Positions 30,664-41,056 of a stretch of 64,000 nt of DNA are shown here, in pieces. Each line of letters starts with the position of its first letter. The stretch's first letter is position 1. Under the pieces are notes generated by a model. That model was given only the letters and a program-made list of their open reading frames with translations. It was not told where the DNA came from and did not search any database. The DNA comes from Picocystis sp. L7 (taxonomy: Eukaryota > Chlorophyta > Picocystophyceae > Picocystales > Picocystaceae): assembly GCA_020975725.1 (NCBI GenBank), contig QXJR01000008.1, forward strand, positions 682,001 to 746,000, read 5' to 3'. Made by a program: the position numbers and the translations under genes.

Positions 30664-32961
30664 ATGTTGGATGTGGAGGGTTCGAGGGTGGAACAAGATC
30701 CACCGACGAGCAGCTTCCATGGCGACAAGGAACTCGAGTGGGATCCAACCCCTCTACCACCACACCGAATCCGCTGGTATTGGGAGAAAACAGAACTCAC
30801 GGGGGAAATTTACGACGACAATGGGAGGGCGTCTGTGCCAGAAGTCTCGCAACCGAGCCGTTTGCAGCGCTTTTGCATCAGCGACAGCAGCACACTAGAG
30901 GCGGCATACCGAGCACGGGAAGAGCAATTGCAAGCTGCATGGTGGAATGCACTCGCCGTGCATGATCGCTCGCGTTCTCATTCTGACAGCGCCTCTCCAC
31001 CTCAGACTCTGAAAGGCATGTCGTGGAAGATGACGGACTCTCCGGGTCCGCCGCCAGTGCCTGTACGTGGAGGAGTGTACGAAGTAGACCTGCAGTCCAG
31101 AATCATGAAGCCTACCTATTCACCTGGCGCAGCACACCGCACAGTTAGAGGAACGTGGTTTGTCGAGAAGAAGGAAGGGGAGTGGCATCCGCTGGGCGAA
31201 ACCTTGGCGGAGCAACTTGAGGGTGCCTACCGAGGTCAAATCTGGCATCCTAGCCGTGGCATGGTACATGAACAAGCAGGTAGCGGCATTGTCGCAGCGA
31301 GGCTGAACTTGCAAGGGATTGGAGATTCTGATGGTGGACTACATGCTATAGTTTTCGGACCTGATGAATTTTGGTTATGCACAGATGATTTCAGCGTGCG
31401 CTTGCTGAATGCTATTCCTTTCTTCCGCAGCAAACAGTCTGGAGATAAGCCTCTACGACCACCTGGTGGAAATCGTTTGCGAAGAGGATACTTAACACCA
31501 ACCAAAGCAGAGTACGAGACAGACTTGAGAATGGAGCAAGACGAGGAATGGTGTGCACAGACCCCCATCACCCACTTGCTTTTTGTAGTTCACGGTATTG
31601 GTCAGGCTCTTGAGCAGGCGGACGTATCTGCGGATGCTGCTAAGTTTCGGCGTACTGCCAATGAACTTGTGTTCTCCAGGGAAAGATCTATGCAAAAGAA
31701 GAAAGAGGGCCAACCACCTCCAAACGAAAATATCGCGGAAGGTAGAGTAGAAATTGTTCCTGTTCAATGGAGAAAGCATTTGGACTTTGACAGGGACAGT
31801 CTGATACAGAAAACGATGCCTACAGGAATTCGTTCATTGAGGCAACTATTGACAGAGCTGACAATGGATCTGATGTATTACTTGAACCCGGGTTATTCAC
31901 AACGCATTGTGTCAGCTTTGGTTGACGGCCTGAACGGTCAATATGCAAAGTTTTTGCGGCGCAATCCAGGCTTTCTAGGACGAGGTGGAAAAGTTTCTAT
32001 ACTCGCCCACTCTCTGGGGAGCGTACTTTGCTACGACCTACTGTGCCATCAAGACAAAAATATCTCTAGAGAAGAAGAGGCCGCGCTGAAAGACCTTGTG
32101 GAGCATTCAGGTTTTGGGCAAGCAGGAAAGAGCACTGGCTCAGTGACAGAGATTGAGAAGTTGCAAGATCAAATATCCATTTTGCAGAAGCAGCTCCGCA
32201 TACTCACCTTGCGTGAATCCAAGCACGCTTCCAAGCTCAATCACTTGCTGGGTCTGCACTACGGAAAGTTAGAATTTTCTGTGGATTGCTTGTTTCTGCT
32301 TGGTTCTCCACTGGCCTGTTTTTTCATTCTACGGGGCATCCAAGATTCCCAGGTTGAAGGGGAATTCCCCCTGTCTGAGTATGAGCTACCGATGTGTAGG
32401 CGAGTGTACAGCGTATACCACCCGTATGACCCCGTGGCATTCCGTTTGGAGCCCTTGTTATTTCCACGTCTCATGGGGCAGCAGAAGCCGGTGATGATTC
32501 CAGATCACCGCGGTGGTCGACGGATCCACATTGCGGCGGCTGCAATGACGGAAGATTTTTCATTCAGGAGTCGCTCCATGGCGGCTTATGTCGCAAAGAA
32601 GACAACGGAGGCTGTGACTTGGAAAACAACGAAAAAGGGCATTTTGGAAGAGATGGAAGCGGTGGAGGCATTGGAACCTCTTTTTGCACCTGGCAGTGCA
32701 GGTTCGAGGGCTTGGCAGCTGTTGATGGACGGGGGTCACTCTCCTACTTTTGACAGCGACGGTCGTATGGATTTCATCCTTCAGGACAATTTGCTGGACA
32801 ACTCGTACTTTTCGGCGATCAGCGCTCACTTCTCCTACTGGAGCAACGCCGACTGCGCCATGTTTGTGCTGCGTGCATTGGGTCATGCCCCTTCCGCTGG
32901 TTCGGATCCCCTTCCCATGGACAGTTCACCGAGGTCTCCATCCTCGCAAGATCCAACATGA
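30664..32961 (+). CDS. DDHD-domain phospholipase A1 (SGR2-like)
   Basis: 765 residues from the ATG at 30664. It is the phosphatidic-acid-preferring PLA1 family, whose plant member is SHOOT GRAVITROPISM 2. The N-terminal part holds WYWEKTELTGEIYDDNG and a WWE-like region. A lipase core follows with ITHLLFVVHGIGQ, the nucleophile serine in ILAHSLGSVLCYD, and the C-terminal DDHD region with FLLGSPLACFFILRG, VYHPYDPVAFRLEPLL and a final histidine in ALGHAP. A helical coiled segment (EIEKLQDQISILQKQLRIL) interrupts the domain. The enzyme acts on membrane phospholipids at endomembranes. An in-frame extension upstream of 30664 lacks an ATG. Confidence 0.9.
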   Translation: MLDVEGSRVEQDPPTSSFHGDKELEWDPTPLPPHRIRWYWEKTELTGEIYDDNGRASVPEVSQPSRLQRFCISDSSTLEAAYRAREEQLQAAWWNALAVHDRSRSHSDSASPPQTLKGMSWKMTDSPGPPPVPVRGGVYEVDLQSRIMKPTYSPGAAHRTVRGTWFVEKKEGEWHPLGETLAEQLEGAYRGQIWHPSRGMVHEQAGSGIVAARLNLQGIGDSDGGLHAIVFGPDEFWLCTDDFSVRLLNAIPFFRSKQSGDKPLRPPGGNRLRRGYLTPTKAEYETDLRMEQDEEWCAQTPITHLLFVVHGIGQALEQADVSADAAKFRRTANELVFSRERSMQKKKEGQPPPNENIAEGRVEIVPVQWRKHLDFDRDSLIQKTMPTGIRSLRQLLTELTMDLMYYLNPGYSQRIVSALVDGLNGQYAKFLRRNPGFLGRGGKVSILAHSLGSVLCYDLLCHQDKNISREEEAALKDLVEHSGFGQAGKSTGSVTEIEKLQDQISILQKQLRILTLRESKHASKLNHLLGLHYGKLEFSVDCLFLLGSPLACFFILRGIQDSQVEGEFPLSEYELPMCRRVYSVYHPYDPVAFRLEPLLFPRLMGQQKPVMIPDHRGGRRIHIAAAAMTEDFSFRSRSMAAYVAKKTTEAVTWKTTKKGILEEMEAVEALEPLFAPGSAGSRAWQLLMDGGHSPTFDSDGRMDFILQDNLLDNSYFSAISAHFSYWSNADCAMFVLRALGHAPSAGSDPLPMDSSPRSPSSQDPT

Positions 32962-33227
32962 ATCCTGAACACACGCACACACCTGTGCTTCTCATCTTCC
33001 CATGCAAACATCCCACGGGTACGCTACGGTTCGGATCTCCTTCCTCCTTCCGGGGCGTGCCAGGGGAGCACCCCTCATGATCCGCGAAGATCCAGATCCT
33101 CTCTCAAAGCTGTGATGATTTGATCCGAGGAGACCTTCACGTGTCGGGCGAAAGGGTCACGTGTCGTTCCGACACGTCAGAGTGTTTCCACCGCGCCGTC
33201 CGACGTGGCCGAAGCAGTGGCGGCGCC

Positions 33228-34892
33228 ATGTGCGGGATCTTCGGGCTGTTCGGCGCCCGAATGAGCCAGGAGGAGCTGGAAGACATGGCCAGGAAGATGG
33301 TGGAGAAGCTGCACCATCGCGGACCCGACGATCATGGGTTCCACGTGCTCGAACTGAGATCCAAAGGCGAAGGAACGAACCATCCAGTGGCGGGACGAGG
33401 TATGGTTGGACACACCAGGTTGTCCATCATTGACGTCGAAGGAGGACACCAGCCTCTGTACACACCGCAGGAAGACTGCGTACTCATCTGCAACGGGGAG
33501 ATCTATAACCACAAGGAGCTCCGAGAGGGATTGAAAGAAACCTACCGGTTCTGCACCAATTCTGACAGCGAAGTGATCCTCGCCCTCTACAAACAAGAAG
33601 GCATGGGCTTCCTACACAAGTTGGATGGTATGTTTGCCTTCCTTCTGGTGGATTTCGCTCAGCAGAGGGTCGTGGCAGCCCGAGACCCGATCGGGATCAA
33701 AACGTTGGTCACTGCCAAAGGCAAGGACGGAGAACTGTACTTCAGCAGTGAGGTTAAGGCGCTTCCGAAAGACATCGTGGAGATCAAGGAGTTTCCCAAT
33801 GGAAACTACTGGGATTCATCCACCGGAGAATTCAAGCGGTATTATGAACCTCGTTGGTGGCAGGACTCGGAACTGGGGGACATGGCCGTGCCAAGCTCCC
33901 CTGCAGACCTAAGCAAGGTTCGTGAGGTGTTTGAGCAAGCAGTCAAGAAACGGCTCATGGCAGATGTTCCTGTCGGGGTTTTCCTTTCGGGAGGTCTTGA
34001 CTCCTCACTGGTCGCTGCAGTGGCAAAGAAGTACAATACGCAGGAGGTTTTGCATTCTTTCAGTGTGGGACTTGAAAATTCACCAGACCTCCAAGCAGCA
34101 CGTGATGTTGCAGAGTTCCTAGGAACCAGGCACCACGAACGTATTTTTACCATTGAAGAAGGTGTGCAGAAAGTCAGGGACGTCATTTACTACCTGGAAA
34201 CCTACGACCCTGGCACCATACGTTCTGGTGTTCCTATGTCCATGCTCACAGAGCTTACTTCGAAACATGTGAAAGTCTCTCTGAGTGGAGAAGGGTCTGA
34301 TGAAGTATTTGCTGGCTACCTCTACTTCTACGACAGCCCCTCTGTAGAAGAACTGCACAGAGAAACGGTGCGCAAAGTCAAAGGCCTTCACGGTGCTCAG
34401 GTTCAGTTTGTGGACAGGTTGACCATGATGCACTCGCTGGAGGGCCGGGTGCCATTTCTTGACTTGGATCTCCTCGATACAATCTTTAGCATGAGACCCG
34501 AAGACAAGCTTCCAGTGCGAGGGCAAAAGATTGAAAAGCACATTCTTCGCAAGGCTTTTGAGGGATACCTGCCTGACTCAGTCCTATGGCGCCAGAAGGA
34601 ACAGTTTGGAGACGGGGTTGGCTTTGGATGGATTGATGGGTTGAAGGCCCACTGCGCTTCTACAGTGAGCGATGAGCAGATGGCAATGGCAAAGGAGGAA
34701 TTTCCGCATGACCCACCCTCCACCAAAGAACAATACTTCTACCGCAGCATTTTTGAGGAGCTCTTCCCCTATAAAGGAGACGCATCACCTGCAACGCTTA
34801 TCACTCGCTGGGCACCCTGGTCTGACCCACAAAAGCACTCAGAACCGTCTGGAAGAGTACAAGGTGTGCACGAGCTTAAGGTAGGTGCATGA
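33228..34892 (+). CDS. asnB: Asparagine synthetase (glutamine-hydrolysing)
   Basis: 554 residues beginning MCGIFGLFG, so that removal of Met exposes the catalytic Cys of the class II amidotransferase domain. RGPDDHG, GHTRLSIID, NGEIYNH and NSDSEVI line the glutaminase pocket. The synthetase domain has the pyrophosphatase-loop motif LSGGLDSS (about 253-260), SLSGEGSDEVFAGYLYF and the MMHSLEGRVPFLD segment. It makes asparagine from aspartate, ATP and glutamine in the cytosol. The start at 33228 is fixed by the need for Cys at position 2. Length and motifs match the plant/bacterial AsnB type, intact. Confidence 0.97.
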   Translation: MCGIFGLFGARMSQEELEDMARKMVEKLHHRGPDDHGFHVLELRSKGEGTNHPVAGRGMVGHTRLSIIDVEGGHQPLYTPQEDCVLICNGEIYNHKELREGLKETYRFCTNSDSEVILALYKQEGMGFLHKLDGMFAFLLVDFAQQRVVAARDPIGIKTLVTAKGKDGELYFSSEVKALPKDIVEIKEFPNGNYWDSSTGEFKRYYEPRWWQDSELGDMAVPSSPADLSKVREVFEQAVKKRLMADVPVGVFLSGGLDSSLVAAVAKKYNTQEVLHSFSVGLENSPDLQAARDVAEFLGTRHHERIFTIEEGVQKVRDVIYYLETYDPGTIRSGVPMSMLTELTSKHVKVSLSGEGSDEVFAGYLYFYDSPSVEELHRETVRKVKGLHGAQVQFVDRLTMMHSLEGRVPFLDLDLLDTIFSMRPEDKLPVRGQKIEKHILRKAFEGYLPDSVLWRQKEQFGDGVGFGWIDGLKAHCASTVSDEQMAMAKEEFPHDPPSTKEQYFYRSIFEELFPYKGDASPATLITRWAPWSDPQKHSEPSGRVQGVHELKVGA

Positions 34893-35101
34893 CACGTTTT
34901 TTTTCTGGGAGTCCCTCTTGTGGTATTCCCTCCGTCTGGCGGGTCCAGAGACATACGTTGGAAGGAGTGGAGGTGCACTTGAAGCCCGCATACAAATTTG
35001 AATCGAACTTTTGTTTTACACCAACAATAAGAAAATAATTGTGTACAATATGTACAAGCGCAATGTCCTACAACCGCCGATCGGACAGGTGGAGCTTCGG
35101 C

Positions 35102-36247
35102 TCAGCCTTGGAGTGCCCCCACAGCTTCATCCATGCCAGAAGCCCTTTCCCTTTGTGTGTTTGCCTCTGGGAAGCAAAAGTCTGACGCGGACGGCGAGCG
35201 CCAGATTTGCTTGGACGTCGGATAGCCATGTGTCAATGCAAAAATTTGGTCGGGATCAGCAGGCCTGCATGTCTGAGCCCCCCTGTACCGGACTTCGTAG
35301 AACTCTTGTCCGTCACAGGATACGACTCTTCCTTTATCGATGACCATGAACGGTTCAGAATGGCACTGTCCCATGGGCGTCCCATCGGCCCACATAACTT
35401 TTGCCTGTGGTCCAATCAGCGCCACCTCTTCTCGGTCTTGGTACTGGGTGAGTGGATCCGTACTTTTCACGCAGCTGATGTAGGCCAATCCGTCGATTTC
35501 TTCGACGACGATGGTATCTTCCTCGTCGAATTCGACCGGGGTTCCCATCACCAGCCACAAGCTGTTGTTGGGTTTGTTCGGGGACATGATGTTCATGGCT
35601 GTGGCGGCCGCCAAGTCTGCGATAGCTTGTCCCTCCGGTCCGATGGAATTGGCCAACACTTCCACGGCCACGTTCCCTTGCTTTCTTCGTGCATGTCCCA
35701 CATCTGGTCGACGCAACACCCTCCTCGAGTTCTCTCCGAACACGTTCCCTTCCAAGTCTGCGCCCACCAGTCCGGCGTCGGCGTGCGGATTCTCCTCCAT
35801 GACGCGGCGGATCGCTTCTTCGCTCGTCGCGCCGTTCCGCATGCGCTCCAGAGCATCTTCCACGAGGCTGAAACCACGTATACCTTTTACCTGCGGCATC
35901 CGATGACCTGTGGCGACGCATCCGCTCCCATTCGCCGCCACGAACTGCGACAATGGCGTGGGACGATCGGGTCCAGAGGAAATCAAGGCCGCCACACGCG
36001 CTTGCAGGACGTCTTGCACGTCTTCTGGCACTCCAGATCCAAGCAGGGACTCGGTTCCGTGCCTCTGCGTCTCCAAACGCACCACACGTCCTCCCGAACG
36101 CCCGCCATCGCCATCGCCGTCCATCACCACGGCGGCCAGGTGTGCGAACCCACCGATGGCCCCCTTTCCCACCTTTTCGACGTGCGCCAGGGCTTCTACG
36201 GCCGCACGTCCCGCTTCTGGACCCACACATACCACCGCCACGGTCAT
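35102..36247 (-). CDS. Bacterial-type conserved protein of unknown function (recalled as DUF6963-like)
   Basis: 381 residues from the ATG at 36247 (MTVAVVCVGPEAGRAAVEAL). Signature stretches are GKGAIGGFAHLAAV, RLETQRHGTES, ALISSGPDRPTPLSQF, ATGHRMP, NPHADAGLVGADLEGNVFGENS and GTPVEFDEEDTI. I recall this pattern from bacterial proteins annotated DUF6963; no biochemical role is known to me. The conserved Gly-rich start and THR/SSGPD segments recall N-terminal-hydrolase-like folds, but that is speculation. The frame is open a further 95 codons upstream, with low-complexity sequence that may be a transit peptide or noncoding. A bacterial origin by transfer is inferred from my memory of its distribution. 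Confidence 0.65.
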   Translation of the reverse strand: MTVAVVCVGPEAGRAAVEALAHVEKVGKGAIGGFAHLAAVVMDGDGDGGRSGGRVVRLETQRHGTESLLGSGVPEDVQDVLQARVAALISSGPDRPTPLSQFVAANGSGCVATGHRMPQVKGIRGFSLVEDALERMRNGATSEEAIRRVMEENPHADAGLVGADLEGNVFGENSRRVLRRPDVGHARRKQGNVAVEVLANSIGPEGQAIADLAAATAMNIMSPNKPNNSLWLVMGTPVEFDEEDTIVVEEIDGLAYISCVKSTDPLTQYQDREEVALIGPQAKVMWADGTPMGQCHSEPFMVIDKGRVVSCDGQEFYEVRYRGAQTCRPADPDQIFALTHGYPTSKQIWRSPSASDFCFPEANTQRERASGMDEAVGALQG

Positions 36248-36562
36248 CCCACGATCGAGACGAGGCGCGAGCGCGTCGACAAGTGCGCGGACGTGCTTCG
36301 GCGCAATGCGGCATGCCCGTCCCTCTCTCAGCTGTCGTTCGTGGACCTTCTCCGCCGTCGACCGTGGAGGAGGGGTATGGAGGCACAGGGAGGTCCTCGA
36401 CGGGGACCGGACGGAAGGGTTTCCATTTCCCGTGGAGGATGCGCTCAGGTACGAGCCTGGGATCCTCGTCGGGCGAAGCGTCGTTTCGACGTCGTTTATT
36501 GCTCGGTTGGGAGGGAAGCAAGACGTCCCCATCCCCTTCTGAACTCCCCATCCCCTCTCTTT

Positions 36563-36720
36563 CCTTCGGTCTCTTTCCCCTTGGAAAGGAATGAACCCAT
36601 CCTTTCCAAAGGGAAACGGATCACCTTTCCTTTCCTTCTTTCTTTCCTTCGGTCTCTTTCCCCTTGGAAAGGAATGAACCCATCCTTTCCAAAGGGAAAC
36701 GGATCACCTTTCTTTCTTGG
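36563..36720. repeat. 83-bp direct repeat, two copies, each with a hairpin
   Basis: The segment with GGTCTCTTTCCCCTTGG starts at 36568 and again at 36651, an 83-base period, and the copies are nearly identical over at least 65 bases. Each contains the near-palindrome CCTTGGAAAGG and CCTTTCCAAAGG around an 11-base loop. The second copy runs into the last codons of the Lunapark gene. Confidence 0.88.
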
Positions 36721-37741
36721 CTTCGGGAGACGTGGGAGGGAGAGGTTCCGGCGTCGGTTCGGACGAAACCGACGATGCCACGTCGGCGGAATGGACGGCA
36801 GACCTGGCCTGCGCCTCCTGGATCCCTTCCGGGCTCTCCTCGACGTGTCGAGCTTCCAACCATGGAGGCAAGGACTCGTTCGGACCCGTCCGTGACTTGA
36901 TGTAACCTTCCATCGCCTCCACACGTGCCAACAACATGGCGTTCTGCGCCTCCAGTGCAGGCGCCTTGGAATCGCCCACCAACGCCGAGGTCAGCTTCTC
37001 CATCAAAGCTGCGCCGGTAGGTGAGAGCATGCGAGACGGATGGACCTGAGACGAAGGTCCTGGACGTGGACCAGGCGTGGATGTGGACGTCCGAAGCTGG
37101 CCGCGTTGGACCTGGGCTTGGGCGTACGCCTTCCTCGTCTCCGGATCGTAGCGCAAAAGCAGCTGCTGCGTCTTCTCGTACGCCGTGCGATCCTTCAGCT
37201 CCGAAATCATCGCCGCTTGCTTCTTTCGAAGTGTCTGCAGGTGCCGCACGTCCCGACGCTCGCGCCAGTCCGCGACCGCCGTCGCGGTGGCGTTCATCAG
37301 CCACGCCAGAAGCGGCACCATGGCGAAAGGAAGCAAGCGGACGGCCATCTCTTGCAACGTGTATTCGCCGAGTTCCGCTTTCAACACCGGCCAAGCCCAC
37401 GCTGCACAAGGCACCAGGAGCAACGCGCCATAGCCCAAGCAGGCACGCTTCCATCGCCTTCGAAACTGCTTGCGTTTCTCCATGCGTTCCTGATCGACGT
37501 TCGCAAGCCCCGTAGATCGAACGATTGCCATCCGCCGTCCCAAACACGCGTCGGAAGAACATGGCGCGGTGCACTGGCGTCAGCGAGGTGCTCGCTCTCC
37601 GCGTTCGTCCTCTTTCGTCATCTCGCGCACCTCCAAGGCACGCGATTCTCCATCGATCCGTTCCAAGGCACGTTCGTAGCTCGCGTAGTAGGGATCGGAA
37701 GACCACGATACCCCTCGAAGGCGCGAAACGAGTCCGCCCAT
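36704..37741 (-). CDS. LNP: Lunapark-like ER junction protein lacking the zinc finger
   Basis: Exon 1 (37631-37741) encodes MGGLVSRLRG and ends RIDGESRALE; exon 2 (36704-37489) opens ERMEKRKQFRRRWKR. The 141-bp intron has a GTGCGC donor, GCTGACGCC, and CAG acceptor. The 298-residue product matches Lunapark: MGG myristoylation-type start, an N-terminal coiled coil, two hydrophobic segments, then LRKKQAAMISELKDRTAYEKTQ and RYDPETRKAY. Lunapark stabilises three-way ER tubule junctions. Animal and plant members end in a CxxC zinc finger after a VGDG-like motif; here ALVGDSKAPALEAQNAM follows with no cysteine at all, so the zinc-binding residues are gone. The C-terminus is Pro/Ser-rich and acidic. 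Confidence 0.82.
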
Positions 37742-38057
37742 CGCGCGTGTCGTGCGTTCGCGCCAACGGAAATGGAAAACGATCGAGCCATCGAACCCTT
37801 TGTCCGGAGTTTCACGGTTGTGAATTTCGTGGAGGTCACAACCCTGGGGGTGGGATGGGAAGGGGGAACGAAGGGGGCTGGAAACCGACACCAAGGCGGT
37901 GGCACAGGGAGGCCAGGCATGGATTCCACCAGACAGCGGGAGGAATGGGGGGGAAGAAAGAAGGATTGACGGTGTCAAAACACCCATGTTTATTGCATCC
38001 ATCCAAAACGTGGGACGTGCGCTGCCCAAGAAAGACCCGCACAACAGCCAGGCACAC
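37742..38057. other. Intergenic, no gene seen
   Basis: Between the Lunapark start and the RPC6 stop, both on the minus strand. It contains G-rich sequence and no supported gene. Confidence 0.4.
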
Positions 38058-39389
38058 TCAATAATACGCCCCCTCGTCGTCCCCATCATCCATGTCCATC
38101 ACGCCATCATCGTCGTCAAACTGCTCCCCGTAGAGGTAATCGTCTGCACCGAAGTCCTCCTCCTCCATACCATCATGCCACTCCTCGGGCATGAGAGGGT
38201 CTTGCAAACCGCCCAAGCTCTCCTCGCCTGCTTTTATTTTTATGTACTTAGCATGGCCCGTTCGATCGTCCTCGGCAACATCCTCGTCGTCTTCGTGAAC
38301 AGCTTTCTCTGCTTCCTGCGCTGCAAGCTGCTCCAGGCGGCGAAGCGAGGTATCCTCGTCAACTGCACGTAACCACGGCGAGGGCTCCCCTGCTCCACCG
38401 CACGTGGGCATGTTACCAAGCAACTCTGCAGGCACGTACTCCTCTGAACAAGTGAGCACGGCTGCAATGGATGCCTTTTGGCGCTTGGGAGAGCGCCGAC
38501 GTCCAGCAAACTGATCCAACGACTCCCCCAGGGAAAGCCTATCTGAATCCTCCATGAAATAGGGCGAGTATCGGACTTGGTTCTCCAAGCTCCTACGGCG
38601 TTTAATCAACTTCATGTCCTCTTCGGTGGCCGAGGGGAACTTACATTCCTCAATGGATTCGACCTTATCACCCGCTTGGCGAGGACCAGCACAAATATCA
38701 ACATGGCAGGGAGCTTCTGGGGTCTTCAGCCTAGCCACCCGATAGCATGGGCTATCTTTGGTGGATCCAACCCGGTCCACCTCGACCCGCCCATCGTATA
38801 CTAGAGTTTCCACCAGGGTGCGTACCTCTTCCAGTGTGAGCACAACTCTTGCAATCTCAGCACTCTTGATAAATGCATGAATCATTTCCAACGTAACCAG
38901 CCCCAGCTTCTCCTTATTCGCAATGAACTTGAAGCATGCTTCCTGGAGCACACCAATGAATTCAGAATCGAGTTCCTGCTCTGTGTACCAAGCCCCGCCC
39001 GTGATTTCTGTCGAGGGTTCAATATCATAGGACATGTAGACTACCCTATTCTTCTGCAAGACAGACTTGACCGACTTGATCAGCTTCCGCGTCTCCAGCA
39101 CCTTGACAATCTTTTTGATCTGCGGTTGCTGCAGGTTGCACCTGTGCCTCAGGTCTCTGGTCCAGATTCCGACGTTGGAAGACTCTTTGATGCTCTGATA
39201 CACGAGGAGTTCTTCCGCGGTCAAACCCTTGTACTTCACAGCTTCTTCTTTGTCCACACTACGATATACGAGTTGCTGTCCTTCCCTCAGGATTTCAAGT
39301 TCCTTCTTCCTGAGTAGGGAATTGATCAATGCAGCCCGCTCGTGGACGGACGCTTCCGGCATCTCTTTCTCGAGGTGCGTCTCGTGCAT
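38058..39389 (-). CDS. RPC6: RNA polymerase III subunit RPC6 (RPC34 / POLR3F)
   Basis: 443 residues from the ATG at 39389. Tandem winged helices are clear: LTAEELLVYQSIKESSNVGIWTRDLRHRC, QQPQIKKIVKVLETRKLIK, then GAWYTEQELDSEFIGVLQEAC. The C-terminal part keeps a cysteine cluster (APCHVDICAG and EEC) corresponding to the iron-sulfur-binding end of the human protein, which is about 316 residues. Here more than 120 extra residues follow, acidic and rich in Asp/Glu. RPC6 belongs to the RPC3/6/7 subcomplex that opens Pol III promoters together with TFIIIB. The acidic tail is an algal addition of unknown role. Confidence 0.92.
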   Translation of the reverse strand: MHETHLEKEMPEASVHERAALINSLLRKKELEILREGQQLVYRSVDKEEAVKYKGLTAEELLVYQSIKESSNVGIWTRDLRHRCNLQQPQIKKIVKVLETRKLIKSVKSVLQKNRVVYMSYDIEPSTEITGGAWYTEQELDSEFIGVLQEACFKFIANKEKLGLVTLEMIHAFIKSAEIARVVLTLEEVRTLVETLVYDGRVEVDRVGSTKDSPCYRVARLKTPEAPCHVDICAGPRQAGDKVESIEECKFPSATEEDMKLIKRRRSLENQVRYSPYFMEDSDRLSLGESLDQFAGRRRSPKRQKASIAAVLTCSEEYVPAELLGNMPTCGGAGEPSPWLRAVDEDTSLRRLEQLAAQEAEKAVHEDDEDVAEDDRTGHAKYIKIKAGEESLGGLQDPLMPEEWHDGMEEEDFGADDYLYGEQFDDDDGVMDMDDGDDEGAYY

Positions 39390-41056
39390 CCCCTACATTC
39401 GTCGATCGCGCGTTCAGTCCCTTGTCAGCAACATTACCACCGATCATCTCCATGTTCCCACGGTGCTCCATTTTCGTTGCCCTTTCTGCGTCGGCGGGTA
39501 CGACGATCCTCGCATTCGCTCCTCATCCATCCCACCAGACCCTCCACATCTTCCATGGCGTTCGTCCCACATCCTCCACGCTTCTCTCCAAGCCTCCCAT
39601 GCAGCCTTTCCGATCGTCCGTGCGGCTTCCATCCCACGGTGCTTCCCTCGCCATCCCGTCCCTTCCCCGTCGCCGAACCGCCGTTCCACGCACCTTGGGG
39701 AATCTGCGAAGGGCACTCATGAACTGACGCTCCAGTTCCCGCATCGGGAGCCCCCCTCTGTCCGCCAAGCTTGGCGCCATTGCGCCGCCACGCGCCTGCT
39801 TCGGATCCTTCGATCGAAAGTGAAAGCCAAGGCGAAGCTCCATTCGGAGCTCACCCGCCGCCCCCCTGGCGGCGGCATCGAGATCTCGACGAAAAGGGGG
39901 AAGATCTCGATCGAAGGATCGAGACCTTCGGGGGAAAAAACGGCTCGGGGCGGGTGTGGGCGATAACGGTTCGAACGGTTACGGTTGTCGGGGGTCGGTG
40001 GGGTACCATGGGAGGAAAGATGGACCAACAGGGGTGTGGATGCCACCAAGAAGGAGAGGGAACCACAGCTTGATACAAGGAACGCTTCATTCGCTCCTCA
40101 ATCGGAACGTGACAAAACGTACACAAGCGTGGAATCATGGGTAAAGAATGGACCCGACCAAAGGAGGCAGGAACATGAGATGTGGGATCGTCAAGGACCG
40201 GAAGTGCCAGGGTAGGTAGGCCTGTTCTTGGTTTCGTGCGAAAGGCAAAAGAAGATGGCACTTGAGAAAGGACACGGTTGATATTCTTCACAAACTCGAG
40301 AGGGATCGACTCCTGCAGAATGCGATCGCCAGCGTTCGCGTCGAATGCCAAGCACAGGTTGAATCTTAAAACACAACCACCCGCTCCAGATAGCCAGGAT
40401 GCATCTCAACTCGCGCGCACAAGCGTGTCCAGCAGCAGAAAAGAGACAGCAATCGTGGATCAAGATGGTCGCAGGTGTTGCCTCTTTCACTCCACAAGAA
40501 AGTGCCCGCCAAATACGAGTGCCAGCAACAGCTACTACTGCAAGGTCTTATCTTCGACTGCTAGATGATTGGTGCGTCATTACGGTGAAATCACGAACCT
40601 CATGTTCATATGCCTGGCAGGAAGTCGTCACTTGCAATCATTATATTCATGTCCAACGCTTTCAACACAGCACATTTAACGATGCGCTATTAGACATATA
40701 CCAACGACTATAGCGTGTACTGAAAATCTGGCATCCTGTACCATTGAATTAGGGCGCCTGAACAATCAAACTGTACCGAACATTGTTGATTCAAACACTA
40801 TCCTGCGCTGGAAGTCAGCAGTAGAGCACTTGCATGCACCGACAAGATTGGGAGGAGGAGCCGCTCAGACCCAGTTGTTCCAAGGCATACTTCTAAAGTT
40901 GCACGTAGCAAATGAACCCATGCACAATATATGAGGCTGCATGGGTATAAACAAGAATATTCTTCACTCAATTATCAACATCTACTTGTGACTTGTATGC
41001 GTATCTGATATTGTATTCCAAGATTCACATTCCTGTCCCCATGTGTTTTTATGCGT
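39390..41056. other. Gene-poor stretch of 1.67 kb
   Basis: Between RPC6 and the YchJ-like gene. The left part has minus-strand Arg-rich frames (39,434-39,800), among which a small split gene beginning MAPSLADRGG cannot be excluded. The right part (40,560-41,040) is markedly richer in A+T, with no frame of note, and may be the long 3' side of the minus-strand gene. No RNA gene was recognised. Confidence 0.4.
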
